The notes under the pieces were generated by a model. The model was not told the origin of the DNA. It worked only from the letters and a program-made list of their open reading frames with translations, and did not search any database. Source: Vibrio thalassae (lineage in GTDB: Bacteria; Pseudomonadota; Gammaproteobacteria; Enterobacterales; Vibrionaceae). From it: a stretch of 50,392 nt of DNA. Positions 1-7,512 of this stretch are shown here, piece by piece (the stretch's first letter is position 1; the number at the start of each line of letters is the position of its first letter). The stretch is taken from positions 1-50,392 of the forward strand of contig NZ_OANU01000006.1 of NCBI RefSeq assembly GCF_900089835.1, given 5' to 3'. A program made the translations under genes and the position numbers.

Positions 1-181
1 GTCAAGAACGGCAGTGATACGTCTCTTATCTTTGATAGCGGAGAACGCTGACATTAAGAAAAAAGTATTCAAGATAGTGGATAGGTTCATGGGGCTCGTC
101 GGGTCATGTCTTTTCAGTTGATGCTATGATCGCCGATCAAAATGAATCTGCCTACTTTTTCATGCCATCTGCATGATTCTT

Positions 182-310
182 CTATGCTAGTTGTGGGGAG
201 CCCTCAGGCTCAAAGCCCACTTGTTCAAGTGTTCTCAAGTCGAAAATCGGCTGAAAAACAGGATAGAAAATTCTATTTTCTAGTGCCTCATTAATTTGGA
301 TGATATCCAT
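182..310 (-). pseudogene. Short EAL-domain-like remnant
   Basis: A 42-codon reverse-strand ORF starts at 310 and stops at 182. Its first residues (EALENRIFYPVFQPIFDL, then a VGFE stretch) resemble the opening of EAL cyclic-di-GMP phosphodiesterase domains, where a QPI and a GFEAL-like segment follow each other. After GFE the reading turns into unrelated residues and a stop, over a GC-rich stem-loop at about 197-221. The rest of an EAL domain is not visible in the 181 bases beyond. I read it as a decayed fragment. The match is short and could be chance. Confidence 0.35.
197..221. other. Stem-loop in left intergenic region
   Basis: GAGCC-CTCA-GGCTC is a perfect 5-bp stem with a 4-base loop. 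TGGG before it and GCCCA after it can extend the pairing. No T tract follows in either direction, so a factor-independent terminator is not supported. It coincides with the point where the EAL-like reading frame breaks down. Confidence 0.4.
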
Positions 311-418
311 TTACCTTTATCTTTCGTTGTTAAGCGCTAGTAATTAATGTACTGACATTTTAGTGAACGAAACGACTTGCTTTTGTTAAATAAGCAATAA
401 CCTTTCGGTATGCATCGA

Positions 419-424
419 TATAAT
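419..424 (+). promoter_or_regulatory. Possible -10 element for the first gene
   Basis: A perfect TATAAT lies 22 bases before the chosen ATG at 447, which would give a leader of about 16 nt containing the Shine-Dalgarno AGAGG. No convincing -35 hexamer is found at 16-18 bp spacing, so this is a weak call. Confidence 0.3.
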
Positions 425-446
425 GGTCATAAAAAGAGGTACGAGT

Positions 447-959
447 ATGCTTAAACCGAGTCAAGACGATAAAGAAGCTCTGGAACGGAGACGAGCAGCT
501 GAGCAAGTTAAGTTCGTGTTAGGTGCGGCTATTCAGTTTGAAGTCGAAATGACAAAATCTGGACTGGCAACAGTCGGCGTGCAACAAGCGCCCATTATTA
601 CAGAGGGCAGAAAGCGCAGAGGCGATTGGAGTAAAAAGATACAGTTGCAATTAAATCCCAACACAGAACTGATTACATTCGCTCATATGCTCATGCGGAA
701 GTGTCCAGCCGGACATAAAGTAAAGTTCGACTTTCATGGAACTAATAACAATAAAAGTCTCACAGCTCATTTCAACAACGATGGTGGGCTATATGTGGCA
801 TTGCGTGAGGGCCAAGAAAAGCAATCATATTGCATTATACCGCCGAGTGGAGTGACTCAAATACTGACGTTGGTGGTAAAAGCGTATGCATATCGCTTCC
901 AAATGCGGCCAGTTGACGCGCTATCAATTCTTAATGTGAGTCCTGTCGCACTTTCGTGA
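447..959 (+). CDS. Hypothetical protein, 170 residues
   Basis: I do not recognise the family. The start at 447 is chosen over an in-frame upstream start at 423 because AGAGG at 435-439 is well spaced for it. The product is soluble with no signal peptide or membrane segment. It has a basic stretch near residues 52-64 (EGRKRRGDWSKK), which would suit nucleic-acid contact, but no known fold motif is visible. It lies alone before parA with about 120 bases between. The position beside a partition operon suggests a maintenance role, which is only inference. Confidence 0.7.
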   Translation: MLKPSQDDKEALERRRAAEQVKFVLGAAIQFEVEMTKSGLATVGVQQAPIITEGRKRRGDWSKKIQLQLNPNTELITFAHMLMRKCPAGHKVKFDFHGTNNNKSLTAHFNNDGGLYVALREGQEKQSYCIIPPSGVTQILTLVVKAYAYRFQMRPVDALSILNVSPVALS

Positions 960-1082
960 GATTTATGCAAATTGCTATTACTGCTGCAATTGGTTCACTG
1001 GCCTAGCAATTTGCACTGAGTTTGAACATTTGCTGTTTTTCAATTATTATCTGCTTAATAATTAGTTGAAAGGACAATGTAA

Positions 1083-2300
1083 ATGGTTAGGTCTAAACAA
1101 GGAAATATCGATTTTCTTCGACAGCAGTACGATAAAGTAAAGTCGCTCAAATCCAAACGTAAGGTAGCGAAAGGCATTCTTAGAATGCCAAACTTTAATG
1201 CTAAACAGATTGAACAATTGCTGGGTGAAACAGAACTAGCTACCAAAGCGGGTATCGCTATGTGCGAAAAATCACGCGGTATAGATTTTCCACGCAAAGG
1301 AAATAATGCGTATAACTTAAATCGAGAGGAAGCACTAGAAGTCGCGCGCTTCATGGGTTATAAGCCAATGCGAGAGATCCGGCCTGATAACTACGAAATG
1401 CCGGTTTTGGCAGTTCATGATGCCAAGGGTGGGATTGGCAAGAGCACGACCTGTGAAACACTTTCAATTCAAGGCACTTTTGATATCAAAAGAGCACCTA
1501 GAATTTTGCTTGCGGATACCGATTCTCAAGGCTCTCAACGCCATAAGTTGGCTCCAAACTATACGACACCTAAGCATAGTCTTTTTGCTTTGTTAAAAGA
1601 CGAAGTGGAAGTGCCACGAGATGTGAGACTTTCGCCTCAGAAGCAAGCAGCTTACAGAGCGGCGCTAAAAGAGATCATTGTGTCGACGTATGCAGAGGAT
1701 ATAGATCTACTACCGTCGTTTCCTGAGTGTAAAAATATTAACGTCTTTTTCTCGGGAGCGTTGGCTCGCGGTGTGGGCATTGAGCAAGTAATCAGCGTCT
1801 ACAAAGATGTGGTTATTAGTCCGCTCAAGCATGATTACGATGTAGTTATTCTCGACACTAACCCTGCCACAGATATGACGCTTTACTGCTTATACTACGC
1901 AGCAACGTCACTGATCATTCCTGTCACTGGTCGCCAACAAGACATAAATGCGTATGTAGAGTATCTAGACTCTGCCGCGTTCATTATCGAAACGATGATG
2001 CCCCATGACTGGGCGGGTTTTACCGATATCTACACATTAATTACTAAAAATACAAAAACGAACAGCGGGATCTTTAATCGAGCGCTGCAAATGATTCAGC
2101 TAACGAGAGCGTTTACCACTACGATTTTCGAAGCTAAAGCGTATGAGACAGCATCAGAGAATAATTTGCCAATCCAGCTGATCGACCATGGAAGCCGAAA
2201 TCCGGCAAGTGCATTGGAATCCATTCGCTCGTTGTATAACGAACTGGCTGTCAGTATGTATGCCGATATTGATAAGCTTTACGATGAAGTTGAGGATTGA
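1083..2300 (+). CDS. parA: ParA-family partition ATPase (P1/SopA type)
   Basis: This is a Walker-type partition ATPase that would drive DNA segregation together with the following ParB. At 405 residues it is a long (type Ia) ParA. An N-terminal region of about 105 residues precedes the deviant Walker A KGGIGKST at about 115-122. The A-prime motif (LLADTDSQGS) and a Walker B-like segment (VVILDTNPATD) follow in the expected order. In this class the N-terminal extension usually binds the operator of its own operon, so autorepression is likely by family knowledge. The stop codon lies immediately before the parB start, indicating one operon. A partition system of this type is more usual on plasmids than on integrated elements. 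Confidence 0.93.
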   Translation: MVRSKQGNIDFLRQQYDKVKSLKSKRKVAKGILRMPNFNAKQIEQLLGETELATKAGIAMCEKSRGIDFPRKGNNAYNLNREEALEVARFMGYKPMREIRPDNYEMPVLAVHDAKGGIGKSTTCETLSIQGTFDIKRAPRILLADTDSQGSQRHKLAPNYTTPKHSLFALLKDEVEVPRDVRLSPQKQAAYRAALKEIIVSTYAEDIDLLPSFPECKNINVFFSGALARGVGIEQVISVYKDVVISPLKHDYDVVILDTNPATDMTLYCLYYAATSLIIPVTGRQQDINAYVEYLDSAAFIIETMMPHDWAGFTDIYTLITKNTKTNSGIFNRALQMIQLTRAFTTTIFEAKAYETASENNLPIQLIDHGSRNPASALESIRSLYNELAVSMYADIDKLYDEVED

Positions 2301-2302
2301 TT

Positions 2303-3481
2303 ATGACTGCTAATCCACTGGACGCTATTTTTCAGTCGCAAGTCTCACAAGCTTCTAATTCTGTTAGTCAGAGAGACGATATTGAATCAACAACAAAAGC
2401 AGAGCAATGGCTATCTAACAAAGGCGTGGCTCTCAATGAGTTTCAAAGAAAACTCAATAGAGAGTTACAAGACAAACCAGAAGGTGTGACCGATAGCGAC
2501 ATTCTGCTCGCCCTCGGTTTTGAACAGCATGGGGCGACATCGTTTACTTTAGATGGCGAGGAAATCATTTGCGATCTTGTCAAGATTGCACCTGCAGAGA
2601 TAGAGGAAAAAACGGAGGTTCACCCTGACAATGGCCGTAGTCAAGATGACTTAACCGATGCCTCGATTGCAGACATTTTGCCTAGCATTAAAGCAAGTGG
2701 CCAAAACACATTTCCCGGCATAGGACATTATCTGGAGAATGGAAAGATTCAGGTTGTGGATAGTTCACGCAGACGCATGGCGTGTATTAAAGCCGGATCG
2801 GTTTACAGCATATTTGTAGCTCGCAGAACATTGACATTACCAGAGGCACGCAAGCTAGCAGACATTTCGAGGCTTACTAAGTCGTTGTCATCGCGTGAGT
2901 ATGGTGTAGAGCTATTGAAAATCCAAGAGAGAAACCCACAGCTTGATACTTTAGAACAGCTTGCTGAATATGTTGGAAGACCGTTGGAAACCGTTAGAGT
3001 ACAGACAAGCGCTGCGAAGATACCTGAAGCCTTGATAGCTCAGTTTCCCGAGCACTCAATGATGACATTCGTAGAGTTTAAAGACTTAGTTTCACATGTG
3101 GGTGGTATCGAAAGAGAAAGTTTCAAAGCGTTAGGTAAGTTTCGTAAGTCCAGACAAAAAAATGCTGATAATGAGCTCCTTCGAGCCGAATATGATAAGA
3201 AACGTCAACAATGGGTAGAAAGTAAGTTAGAAGCCGTTATTAAGGCTCTGGAAGAAAACGACGGTGATTTAAAAACCAAGCTTGCTGTAATGAAAGCTGA
3301 AATTACTGGTTCATCGCCTACAGCTAAACCAAAACAGATGTGCTTGGTGGAGTATCCAGGAGACAGCAAGTTAGAGGCGTCAAAAAAACACGTGGGGAAA
3401 AGCAAAGTAGTCTATTCGTTCAATAATCAGCCATCCCACATACTCGAAGAATTAGACAAATGGATTAAAGAGCATATGTAA
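2303..3481 (+). CDS. parB: ParB-family partition protein
   Basis: This is the centromere-binding partner of the preceding ParA. The ATG at 2303 has GAGG at 2292-2295 inside the end of parA, so translation is probably coupled. The 392-residue product has a flexible N-terminus. The ParB/Spo0J core begins near residue 105 (HPDNGRSQ, then SIADILPSI) and includes the box VDSSRRRMACIKAG near 155, matching the Arg-rich GERR-type motif of the family. A helical DNA-binding region comes next (LAEYVGRPLETVRVQ). No parS array was identified by eye; a search for repeated dyads around the operon would be needed. Confidence 0.9.
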   Translation: MTANPLDAIFQSQVSQASNSVSQRDDIESTTKAEQWLSNKGVALNEFQRKLNRELQDKPEGVTDSDILLALGFEQHGATSFTLDGEEIICDLVKIAPAEIEEKTEVHPDNGRSQDDLTDASIADILPSIKASGQNTFPGIGHYLENGKIQVVDSSRRRMACIKAGSVYSIFVARRTLTLPEARKLADISRLTKSLSSREYGVELLKIQERNPQLDTLEQLAEYVGRPLETVRVQTSAAKIPEALIAQFPEHSMMTFVEFKDLVSHVGGIERESFKALGKFRKSRQKNADNELLRAEYDKKRQQWVESKLEAVIKALEENDGDLKTKLAVMKAEITGSSPTAKPKQMCLVEYPGDSKLEASKKHVGKSKVVYSFNNQPSHILEELDKWIKEHM

Positions 3482-3498
3482 AGCAAGTATCGAAAATA

Positions 3499-3533
3499 GA
3501 ACAGGCCTCCGCCTGCCAGCTCAAAGCCTGTTC
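3499..3533 (+). other. Stem-loop between parB and the small ORF
   Basis: An 8-bp perfect stem, GAACAGGC paired with GCCTGTTC, encloses a 19-base loop that contains another partial GCCTG copy. No T tract follows, so it is not a clear terminator. It sits 30 bases before the start of the next small gene and could be a leader structure or a partition-related site. Confidence 0.45.
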
Positions 3534-3563
3534 TGCAACACACACAATATAGGAGAACTGTAT

Positions 3564-3761
3564 ATGTCATATGGCAGTGTAATTCAAAAAGCTGACTTAA
3601 AACAAATGCTAATTATGAATGACAGGAGGGACTGGCCAATTCTTTGCCGTTCTTTCGGTCTAAAAGCTACCAATAACGCAAAATCAAACCCCAATTATCA
3701 ACCAATCAAACTTAAATGTGAGCTAAGAGCGGAAGTGCTCAGACGTCAAAACTGGGTCTAA
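3564..3761 (+). CDS. Small hypothetical protein, 65 residues
   Basis: The gene is supported by AGGAG at 3551-3555 with good spacing to the ATG at 3564, and by a clear terminator directly after the stop. The product is basic and soluble, with no recognised motif. It follows parB by about 80 bases and is closed off by the terminator, so it is probably the last gene of the partition transcript. I cannot assign a function. Confidence 0.65.
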   Translation: MSYGSVIQKADLKQMLIMNDRRDWPILCRSFGLKATNNAKSNPNYQPIKLKCELRAEVLRRQNWV

Positions 3762-3765
3762 GGAT

Positions 3766-3792
3766 AAAAGCGCCTATTGGCGCTTTTATCTT
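3766..3792 (+). terminator. Factor-independent terminator after the parAB region
   Basis: The stem AAAAGCGCC / GGCGCTTTT with a TATT loop directly follows the small ORF and ends in a short T-rich run. The symmetric A and T runs would allow it to work in both directions. Confidence 0.85.
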
Positions 3793-4086
3793 TAGATCTG
3801 CTGCACCGTAATCAGAATGTATTACTTATAAGCTATCAGGGCTGATGCAAAAAAAGTTACGTTGAGACGATTTTATTAGATAAATAGCGCGAAAGCGTAT
3901 ACAGTAATAGTACATGGGGCTTCATGGCCCACACTACACAAGAGTCAATCGGTAACCGCGGTTACCCATTGGCTTTTTTTTTTGCTTCCAAGCAAAAAAA
4001 ATTGACAGGTATGAAAGTCAAGCTGAAATCGTTCAGTAATTACCACATCCACAAACGTCTGAAAAGGCTAAATTAGGAGATAAACC
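3793..4086 (+). promoter_or_regulatory. Non-coding leader region of bet
   Basis: About 300 bases hold no credible ORF. They contain the palindromic terminator at 3943-3983, an adjacent AT-rich hairpin, a TTGACA -35-like box at 4002-4007 with only a poor -10 near 4024-4029, and at 4057-4068 a GUCU-GAAA-AGGC mini-hairpin directly before the AGGAG of bet. Confidence 0.5.
3943..3983 (+). terminator. Strong palindromic terminator / dyad upstream of bet
   Basis: A perfect 16-bp palindrome (GGTAACCGCGGTTACC at 3951-3966) is extended outward by AGTCAAT pairing with ATTGGCT and followed by ten T residues. This has the form of a strong factor-independent terminator. There is no gene between it and the terminator at 3766-3792, so it may end an unannotated short transcript, attenuate transcription into bet, or act as a binding site. 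An adjoining AT hairpin at about 3976-3999 (GCTT-CC-AAGC flanked by T and A runs) would serve the other strand. Confidence 0.7.
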
Positions 4087-5382
4087 ATGCTGAAAGAAAT
4101 ACCAACTGTCGCGCAAGCACATTCGTCAGAGCCGGTACCTCTCAATAGGCAACGCGCCCTGAAAAGTGTCAATGTGCAGAGTAAGATTCGAGATTCGTTT
4201 TGTGAAAGATATAACCTCCTCGATGCAGAAAATTCACCGCTTATCAGTGAATGCAATGCTCTGCTTGATGAGCACTTTTTTGCAAGCGCCATTGAAAACA
4301 AGGGGCTGGTCGTGGGAAACCACCACCGAGCTTTGGTGATGCAGGTCTCTATTGAGACTGGGTTAAGCCCGTTCAACAACGAGATTTATCCAGTAATCAC
4401 GCCATTTGGTCAGCTAAAAGTGATGGCAACTGTCGATGGATGGATGCGGATCGCTACAAGCGAACCCATTACTGAGCGAACTTACTGTTATTCAGATAGT
4501 TCGAACAAAGTGGAGATCAATGGTAGAGAATATGAAGTACCACAATGGATAGAGTGTAAAGTCGTTCACAAGGACAGGGGAATCAGTGTTGCGAGAGAAT
4601 ACTTCGAAGAAGTCTTTCAGAATGCTCAACACCACATGCCCAGCTGGAGTCGACCTGCTCGTATGTTGCGACATGTCTCGTTTATTCAAGCACTAAGACA
4701 ACTCATCTCTGTTAACGCTTTGGCAGACAGTGACATCATTGCTGATGTTACTGCCGCATATGAAGCGAAAGCGACACAAGCTCAAATGGAGATTTACTCA
4801 ACCTCTGATAATCCGACTCCAACGCCATTAACGAATCAGCTAACGAGTAGTACTAAGCAAACGCCTAGAGCACTCAATATTGATTTAGATAATGTGACCA
4901 TCGAAGGTGATCCTTCGGTTAGTGAAGTAGCAAAGGAAACTGAAGCTGAATCAACTGATGAAGTGGCCGTGGAAACTGAAGCTGAATCAACTGATGAAGT
5001 GGCCGTGGAAACTGAAGCTGAATCAACTGATGAAGTGGCCGTGGAAACTGAAGCTGAATCAACTGATGAAGTGGCCGTGGAAACTGAAGCTGAATCAACT
5101 GATGAAGTGGCCGTGGAAACTGAAGCTAAATCAACTGATGAAGTGGCCGAGGAAACTGAAGCTAAATCAACCGAAAAAGCACCAGTAGAAGCCAATACTG
5201 AATCCATCGAATTGATTGATGAAGTAATGGTTAACCGCACTGTGTTGGCCATAGTCAAACCGTATTTGATTATGGCTCAGGAAGGTCGATTACCTCTGAC
5301 TAAGCTGATCTCGAAGCGTGTCATCATTCAAGATCAATTAGCTTTGAAATGGTTTGATCAGCAAGTTGATTTACTAAGATAA
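4087..5382 (+). CDS. bet: Bet/RecT-type single-strand annealing protein with repeat tail
   Basis: This protein would anneal complementary single strands in a phage-type recombination system, partnered by the YqaJ exonuclease at 6248. Residues about 45-235 match the lambda Bet core: a segment like LSPFNNEIYPV, then VDGWMRIA, and the C-terminal SRPARMLRHVSFIQALRQL. The product has 431 residues against about 260 for lambda Bet. The extra length is a linker of seven 12-residue repeats (consensus EVAVETEAESTD) at 4924-5175, followed by a helical tail. The repeats are acidic and probably disordered. Its leader carries the mini-hairpin described at 4057. SXT-family elements carry similar Bet-Exo pairs. 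Confidence 0.88.
   Translation: MLKEIPTVAQAHSSEPVPLNRQRALKSVNVQSKIRDSFCERYNLLDAENSPLISECNALLDEHFFASAIENKGLVVGNHHRALVMQVSIETGLSPFNNEIYPVITPFGQLKVMATVDGWMRIATSEPITERTYCYSDSSNKVEINGREYEVPQWIECKVVHKDRGISVAREYFEEVFQNAQHHMPSWSRPARMLRHVSFIQALRQLISVNALADSDIIADVTAAYEAKATQAQMEIYSTSDNPTPTPLTNQLTSSTKQTPRALNIDLDNVTIEGDPSVSEVAKETEAESTDEVAVETEAESTDEVAVETEAESTDEVAVETEAESTDEVAVETEAESTDEVAVETEAKSTDEVAEETEAKSTEKAPVEANTESIELIDEVMVNRTVLAIVKPYLIMAQEGRLPLTKLISKRVIIQDQLALKWFDQQVDLLR
4924..5175 (+). repeat. In-frame 36-bp minisatellite, seven copies
   Basis: Seven tandem 36-bp units encode the acidic 12-residue repeat in the Bet tail. The central copies are nearly identical at base level, which suggests recent expansion or homogenisation. 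The last two carry Lys for Glu changes. The unit has no stops in the other frames, so long spurious ORFs appear there on both strands. Confidence 0.95.
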
Positions 5383-5388
5383 ACAAAG

Positions 5389-5400
5389 CCCCGAAAGGGG
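5389..5400 (+). promoter_or_regulatory. GNRA mini-hairpin leader
   Basis: CCCC-GAAA-GGGG forms a perfect 4-bp stem with a GAAA tetraloop, followed after four bases by TTAGGAG. It belongs to the repeated leader class described in the findings and is the cleanest of all copies. Confidence 0.7.
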
Positions 5401-5418
5401 TTAATTAGGAGAAAATAA

Positions 5419-5529
5419 ATGTATTGGGATAATCCAATTTTTCAAGCGCATGATATCGCGCTTATCGTCCTCTTCATTATATTGATGTGTGCGGCTTATT
5501 TAGCCCATATTCTGAATATTGCGGAGTAA
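5419..5529 (+). CDS. Small single-pass membrane peptide, 36 residues
   Basis: A short ORF lies between bet and the zinc-finger gene. A GAAA mini-hairpin and a strong AGGAG 8 bases before the ATG support real translation. The sequence has a short polar start (MYWDNPIFQAHD), then one hydrophobic helix of about 20 residues (ALIVLFIILMCAAYLAHIL). No family is recognised. Its presence in a recombination gene cluster is unexpected. It could be a membrane-targeted toxin, a regulator or a leader peptide; the sequence does not decide. Confidence 0.6.
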   Translation: MYWDNPIFQAHDIALIVLFIILMCAAYLAHILNIAE

Positions 5530-5537
5530 ACGAAATG

Positions 5538-5563
5538 GGCTCGACTTTCCTTGGAAGCGAGCC
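5538..5563 (+). other. Extended hairpin before the zinc-finger gene
   Basis: GGCTCG pairs with CGAGCC, and inside it TTCC pairs with GGAA, giving about 10-11 bp in all. It lies just after the stop of the small membrane peptide. No T tract follows. Placed 11 bases before the mini-hairpin at 5574-5585, it is part of the tandem-hairpin leaders seen across this region. Confidence 0.55.
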
Positions 5564-5573
5564 TATCTAACAA

Positions 5574-5585
5574 GTCCGAAAGGAC
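5574..5585 (+). promoter_or_regulatory. GNRA mini-hairpin leader
   Basis: GTCC-GAAA-GGAC is a perfect 4-bp stem with a GAAA loop. It is followed by CAGATTAGGAG and the start codon at 5603. The stem sequence differs from the other copies but pairing is intact. Confidence 0.7.
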
Positions 5586-5602
5586 CAGATTAGGAGATAA
5601 TT

Positions 5603-6238
5603 ATGTATCAGCGTGAGAAAAGGAAATTTGTATCGGCCATCATTGGCAAATACAAAGAACTAAAGAGGCCCGTTGGAAAGAGTAGATACTCGCAAGAATA
5701 TCGACGCTTACGCGATTATGCAGAATTGCTGTTTATCAAAACAGGTAAAATGAGAATTTCCCTGCTTCAAGAGCAGGACTTACTCAAAGCACTTCTGACC
5801 ACGGAGATGTTACCTGAACACAAACCGCAATTTGAATATGTTGTAGCGCTTGCACGATGCTGGCTAACCAGAGAGAAAGCACAACCTTTTTATGGTGAGT
5901 TCCAGTGTTATTGTGGAGGTTCTTACTCTGCTAACGCGAATGGCTATCATTGTTCTAAGTGTGGTTACAAAGGCTACGCAGATCAACACGGTTTCCCCAT
6001 CTCGATGCCCGGCAATGCACAAACATGTTATCTGCGACGCCAGTACCATAAAGAGATTGATGGTATCTGTAGTTGCGGTGCCAACACCGAGGAAGCCTAT
6101 CAAATGGTTGCATTTGAGATGAAGTTGCCGCTCCCAATGCTCCATGCAGGACTGATTACATCACCAGCCATGCTAAGAGAGATGGTAAACGCAGCAAAGG
6201 CGGTAAAAAAACAATTAATGCTCGCAAGAGCAAGTTAG
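5603..6238 (+). CDS. Zinc-finger protein, DUF3268-like
   Basis: The 211-residue product has a basic helical N-terminal half and a Cys-rich C-terminal half: CYCGG, then CSKCGY, then a further CSCG after a segment rich in Arg/His (LRRQYHKEID). The spacing, and the following EAYQMVAFEMKLPLPMLHAG segment, recall the DUF3268 zinc-finger family found on plasmids and phages, where an AYxWLAxxLGI-like helix follows the finger. The likely role is binding nucleic acid or protein within the recombination cluster; no enzymatic motif is visible. Its last codons form the mini-hairpin GCTC-GCAA-GAGC that serves the next gene. Confidence 0.6.
   Translation: MYQREKRKFVSAIIGKYKELKRPVGKSRYSQEYRRLRDYAELLFIKTGKMRISLLQEQDLLKALLTTEMLPEHKPQFEYVVALARCWLTREKAQPFYGEFQCYCGGSYSANANGYHCSKCGYKGYADQHGFPISMPGNAQTCYLRRQYHKEIDGICSCGANTEEAYQMVAFEMKLPLPMLHAGLITSPAMLREMVNAAKAVKKQLMLARAS
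6220..6231 (+). promoter_or_regulatory. GNRA mini-hairpin embedded in coding sequence
   Basis: GCTC-GCAA-GAGC is a perfect 4-bp stem with a GCAA loop, another member of the GNRA class. It lies inside the final codons of the zinc-finger gene and 3 bases before the TTAGGAG of the exonuclease gene. Keeping the structure inside a coding region, with a different GNRA loop, argues that the fold itself is selected. Confidence 0.65.
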
Positions 6239-6247
6239 GAGAGAGAT

Positions 6248-7318
6248 ATGATATTAGTCAGGAACGAACTTGTCCAAGATACGGACGAATGGCGTGCATG
6301 GCGTGACACTGGTATCGGTGGCTCGGATGTCCCTGTCATCATGGGTGACTCCAAGTACAAGACGTTGTGGTGTTTGTGGGCTGAAAAGTTGGGTATTAAA
6401 ACGCCGGACGATTTTTCTCGGAATCCACATGTCCGTAGGGGAAAATACTTTGAACCACTTGTGCTAAAAACATTGGCTGTAAAACTGGGAGTCACGTTCT
6501 CGTCATGGTGTGGGCACCATATCGATTACCCACATAGAAAAGTGTCTTTTGATGGCGTAGCAAAGATAGCCGAGAAGTACATTCCGGCTGAGATAAAGTG
6601 TCCTTGTGACACGCTTTACGATGATTTGATCACTCACGGACTGAATTCCGAACTAGTGAAACAACATCGTTCTCAGTTGGTGTATCAGATAGGCTTGCTA
6701 GAAGCACCTTATGGCTTTCTTGTTTTTTATTTTGAGCATAATAATGACTTGAAGATATTTCGTATCAATGCTGACAAAGCAGAGATCGAGAACATATTTG
6801 ACAGCGTTGATGCTTTTTTTGAAAACAACGTAGTGCCAGCCATAGCACCCCAGAAAGATCCTGATAGGGACTACTACGAGCCAACGGCCAAAGAGCTTTT
6901 GAAATGGGATCAACAGACTTTAGAGTTTATTGATTGTCAAAAAGAAGAAAGCGATTTGAAAAAACAACTCAAAGAGGTCAGCGCTCGAAAGAGAGAGCTG
7001 GCTTCAGAGCTAACTGGAATGGCAAGTGAATTTAAAATGCTATCTCTTCACGGTATAAAAATTACTACCGTGAAAGGGAGGGAAACGTTTGATACTGCGA
7101 AGTACCTTGAAAGTAAAGGTATCACCATATCTGACTCCGAGCGTGAACAGTTCACTAAAGTAGGCAACCCAAGCTACCGAGTTAGCGCGATTAAAAACCG
7201 CAATAACTTGGACTCATTAAAAGATGATGTGCTAATCAATCAGCGAAAAGCGGCTCTTGCACTATTTAAAGAGCTACCTTTTGATGACGAAACTGAAGAT
7301 CTATCATTCTTTGAGTAA
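6248..7318 (+). CDS. exo: YqaJ-family alkaline exonuclease
   Basis: A lambda-Exo-like nuclease that would resect double-stranded ends to give single strands for Bet. The YqaJ motifs are present: GGSD at residues 24-27, SFDG near 98 and the catalytic AEIKCP at about 114-119 with the following HRSQLVYQIG helix. After residue 215 a coiled-coil region (QKEESDLKKQLKEVSARKREL) is typical of phage YqaJ proteins. The 356-residue length fits the family. It begins 9 bases after the zinc-finger gene, so the two are co-transcribed. Confidence 0.9.
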   Translation: MILVRNELVQDTDEWRAWRDTGIGGSDVPVIMGDSKYKTLWCLWAEKLGIKTPDDFSRNPHVRRGKYFEPLVLKTLAVKLGVTFSSWCGHHIDYPHRKVSFDGVAKIAEKYIPAEIKCPCDTLYDDLITHGLNSELVKQHRSQLVYQIGLLEAPYGFLVFYFEHNNDLKIFRINADKAEIENIFDSVDAFFENNVVPAIAPQKDPDRDYYEPTAKELLKWDQQTLEFIDCQKEESDLKKQLKEVSARKRELASELTGMASEFKMLSLHGIKITTVKGRETFDTAKYLESKGITISDSEREQFTKVGNPSYRVSAIKNRNNLDSLKDDVLINQRKAALALFKELPFDDETEDLSFFE

Positions 7319-7325
7319 CTATGAA

Positions 7326-7363
7326 AAAACCTCACTGCCGCTACAAATGCGGCAGAAGGTTTT
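7326..7363 (+). terminator. Probable terminator after exo
   Basis: The stem AAAACC...CTGCCGC / GCGGCAG...GGTTTT has a 7-base loop and begins 8 bases after the exo stop. It ends in only four T residues. It has the A/T-run symmetry of a bidirectional terminator. Confidence 0.65.
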
Positions 7364-7407
7364 CAGTCAACAAAGCAAATAGCGCTAAGTTATTTCCTTT
7401 GTTGATT

Positions 7408-7467
7408 TTTACTTCAATTGAAGTAAAAAACGTCACTAACGTTTGGGTGACACTGCAATCGTGCAGT
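7408..7467 (+). promoter_or_regulatory. Three tandem hairpins in the dndC-like leader
   Basis: A perfect 20-bp palindrome TTTACTTCAATTGAAGTAAA lies at 7408-7427. It is followed by GTCAC...GTGAC at 7432-7451 and ACTGCA-ATCG-TGCAGT at 7452-7467, almost without gaps. A related hairpin, ACCGCA-AACG-TGCGGT, precedes the gene at 9790; its stem differs by compensating changes. This stack is a candidate regulator or single-strand promoter. Confidence 0.55.
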
Positions 7468-7484
7468 ACGTAATACTTACGCTC

Positions 7485-7496
7485 GCTCGAAAGGGC
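7485..7496 (+). promoter_or_regulatory. GNRA mini-hairpin leader
   Basis: GCTC-GAAA-GGGC forms a 4-bp stem with one G-U pair and a GAAA loop, followed by AAATTAGGAG before the start at 7513. Confidence 0.65.
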
Positions 7497-7512
7497 AAAT
7501 TAGGAGAAAACA

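Noticed and set aside
3499..3533. Terminator after parB
   Set aside because: The stem is good but no T tract follows, and a clearer terminator lies after the next small ORF.
4924..5175. Tandem repeats considered as a CRISPR array or iterons
   Set aside because: Units are contiguous, have no unique spacers and keep the reading frame of the surrounding gene. The same applies to the arrays at 37284 and 42991.
4836..5258. Long ORFs on the reverse strand and in another forward frame across the bet repeat
   Set aside because: They exist only because the 36-bp repeat unit has no stops in those frames. The Bet frame has the family match, start and ribosome site. The same explanation covers ORFs opposite the 39-bp and 27-bp arrays.
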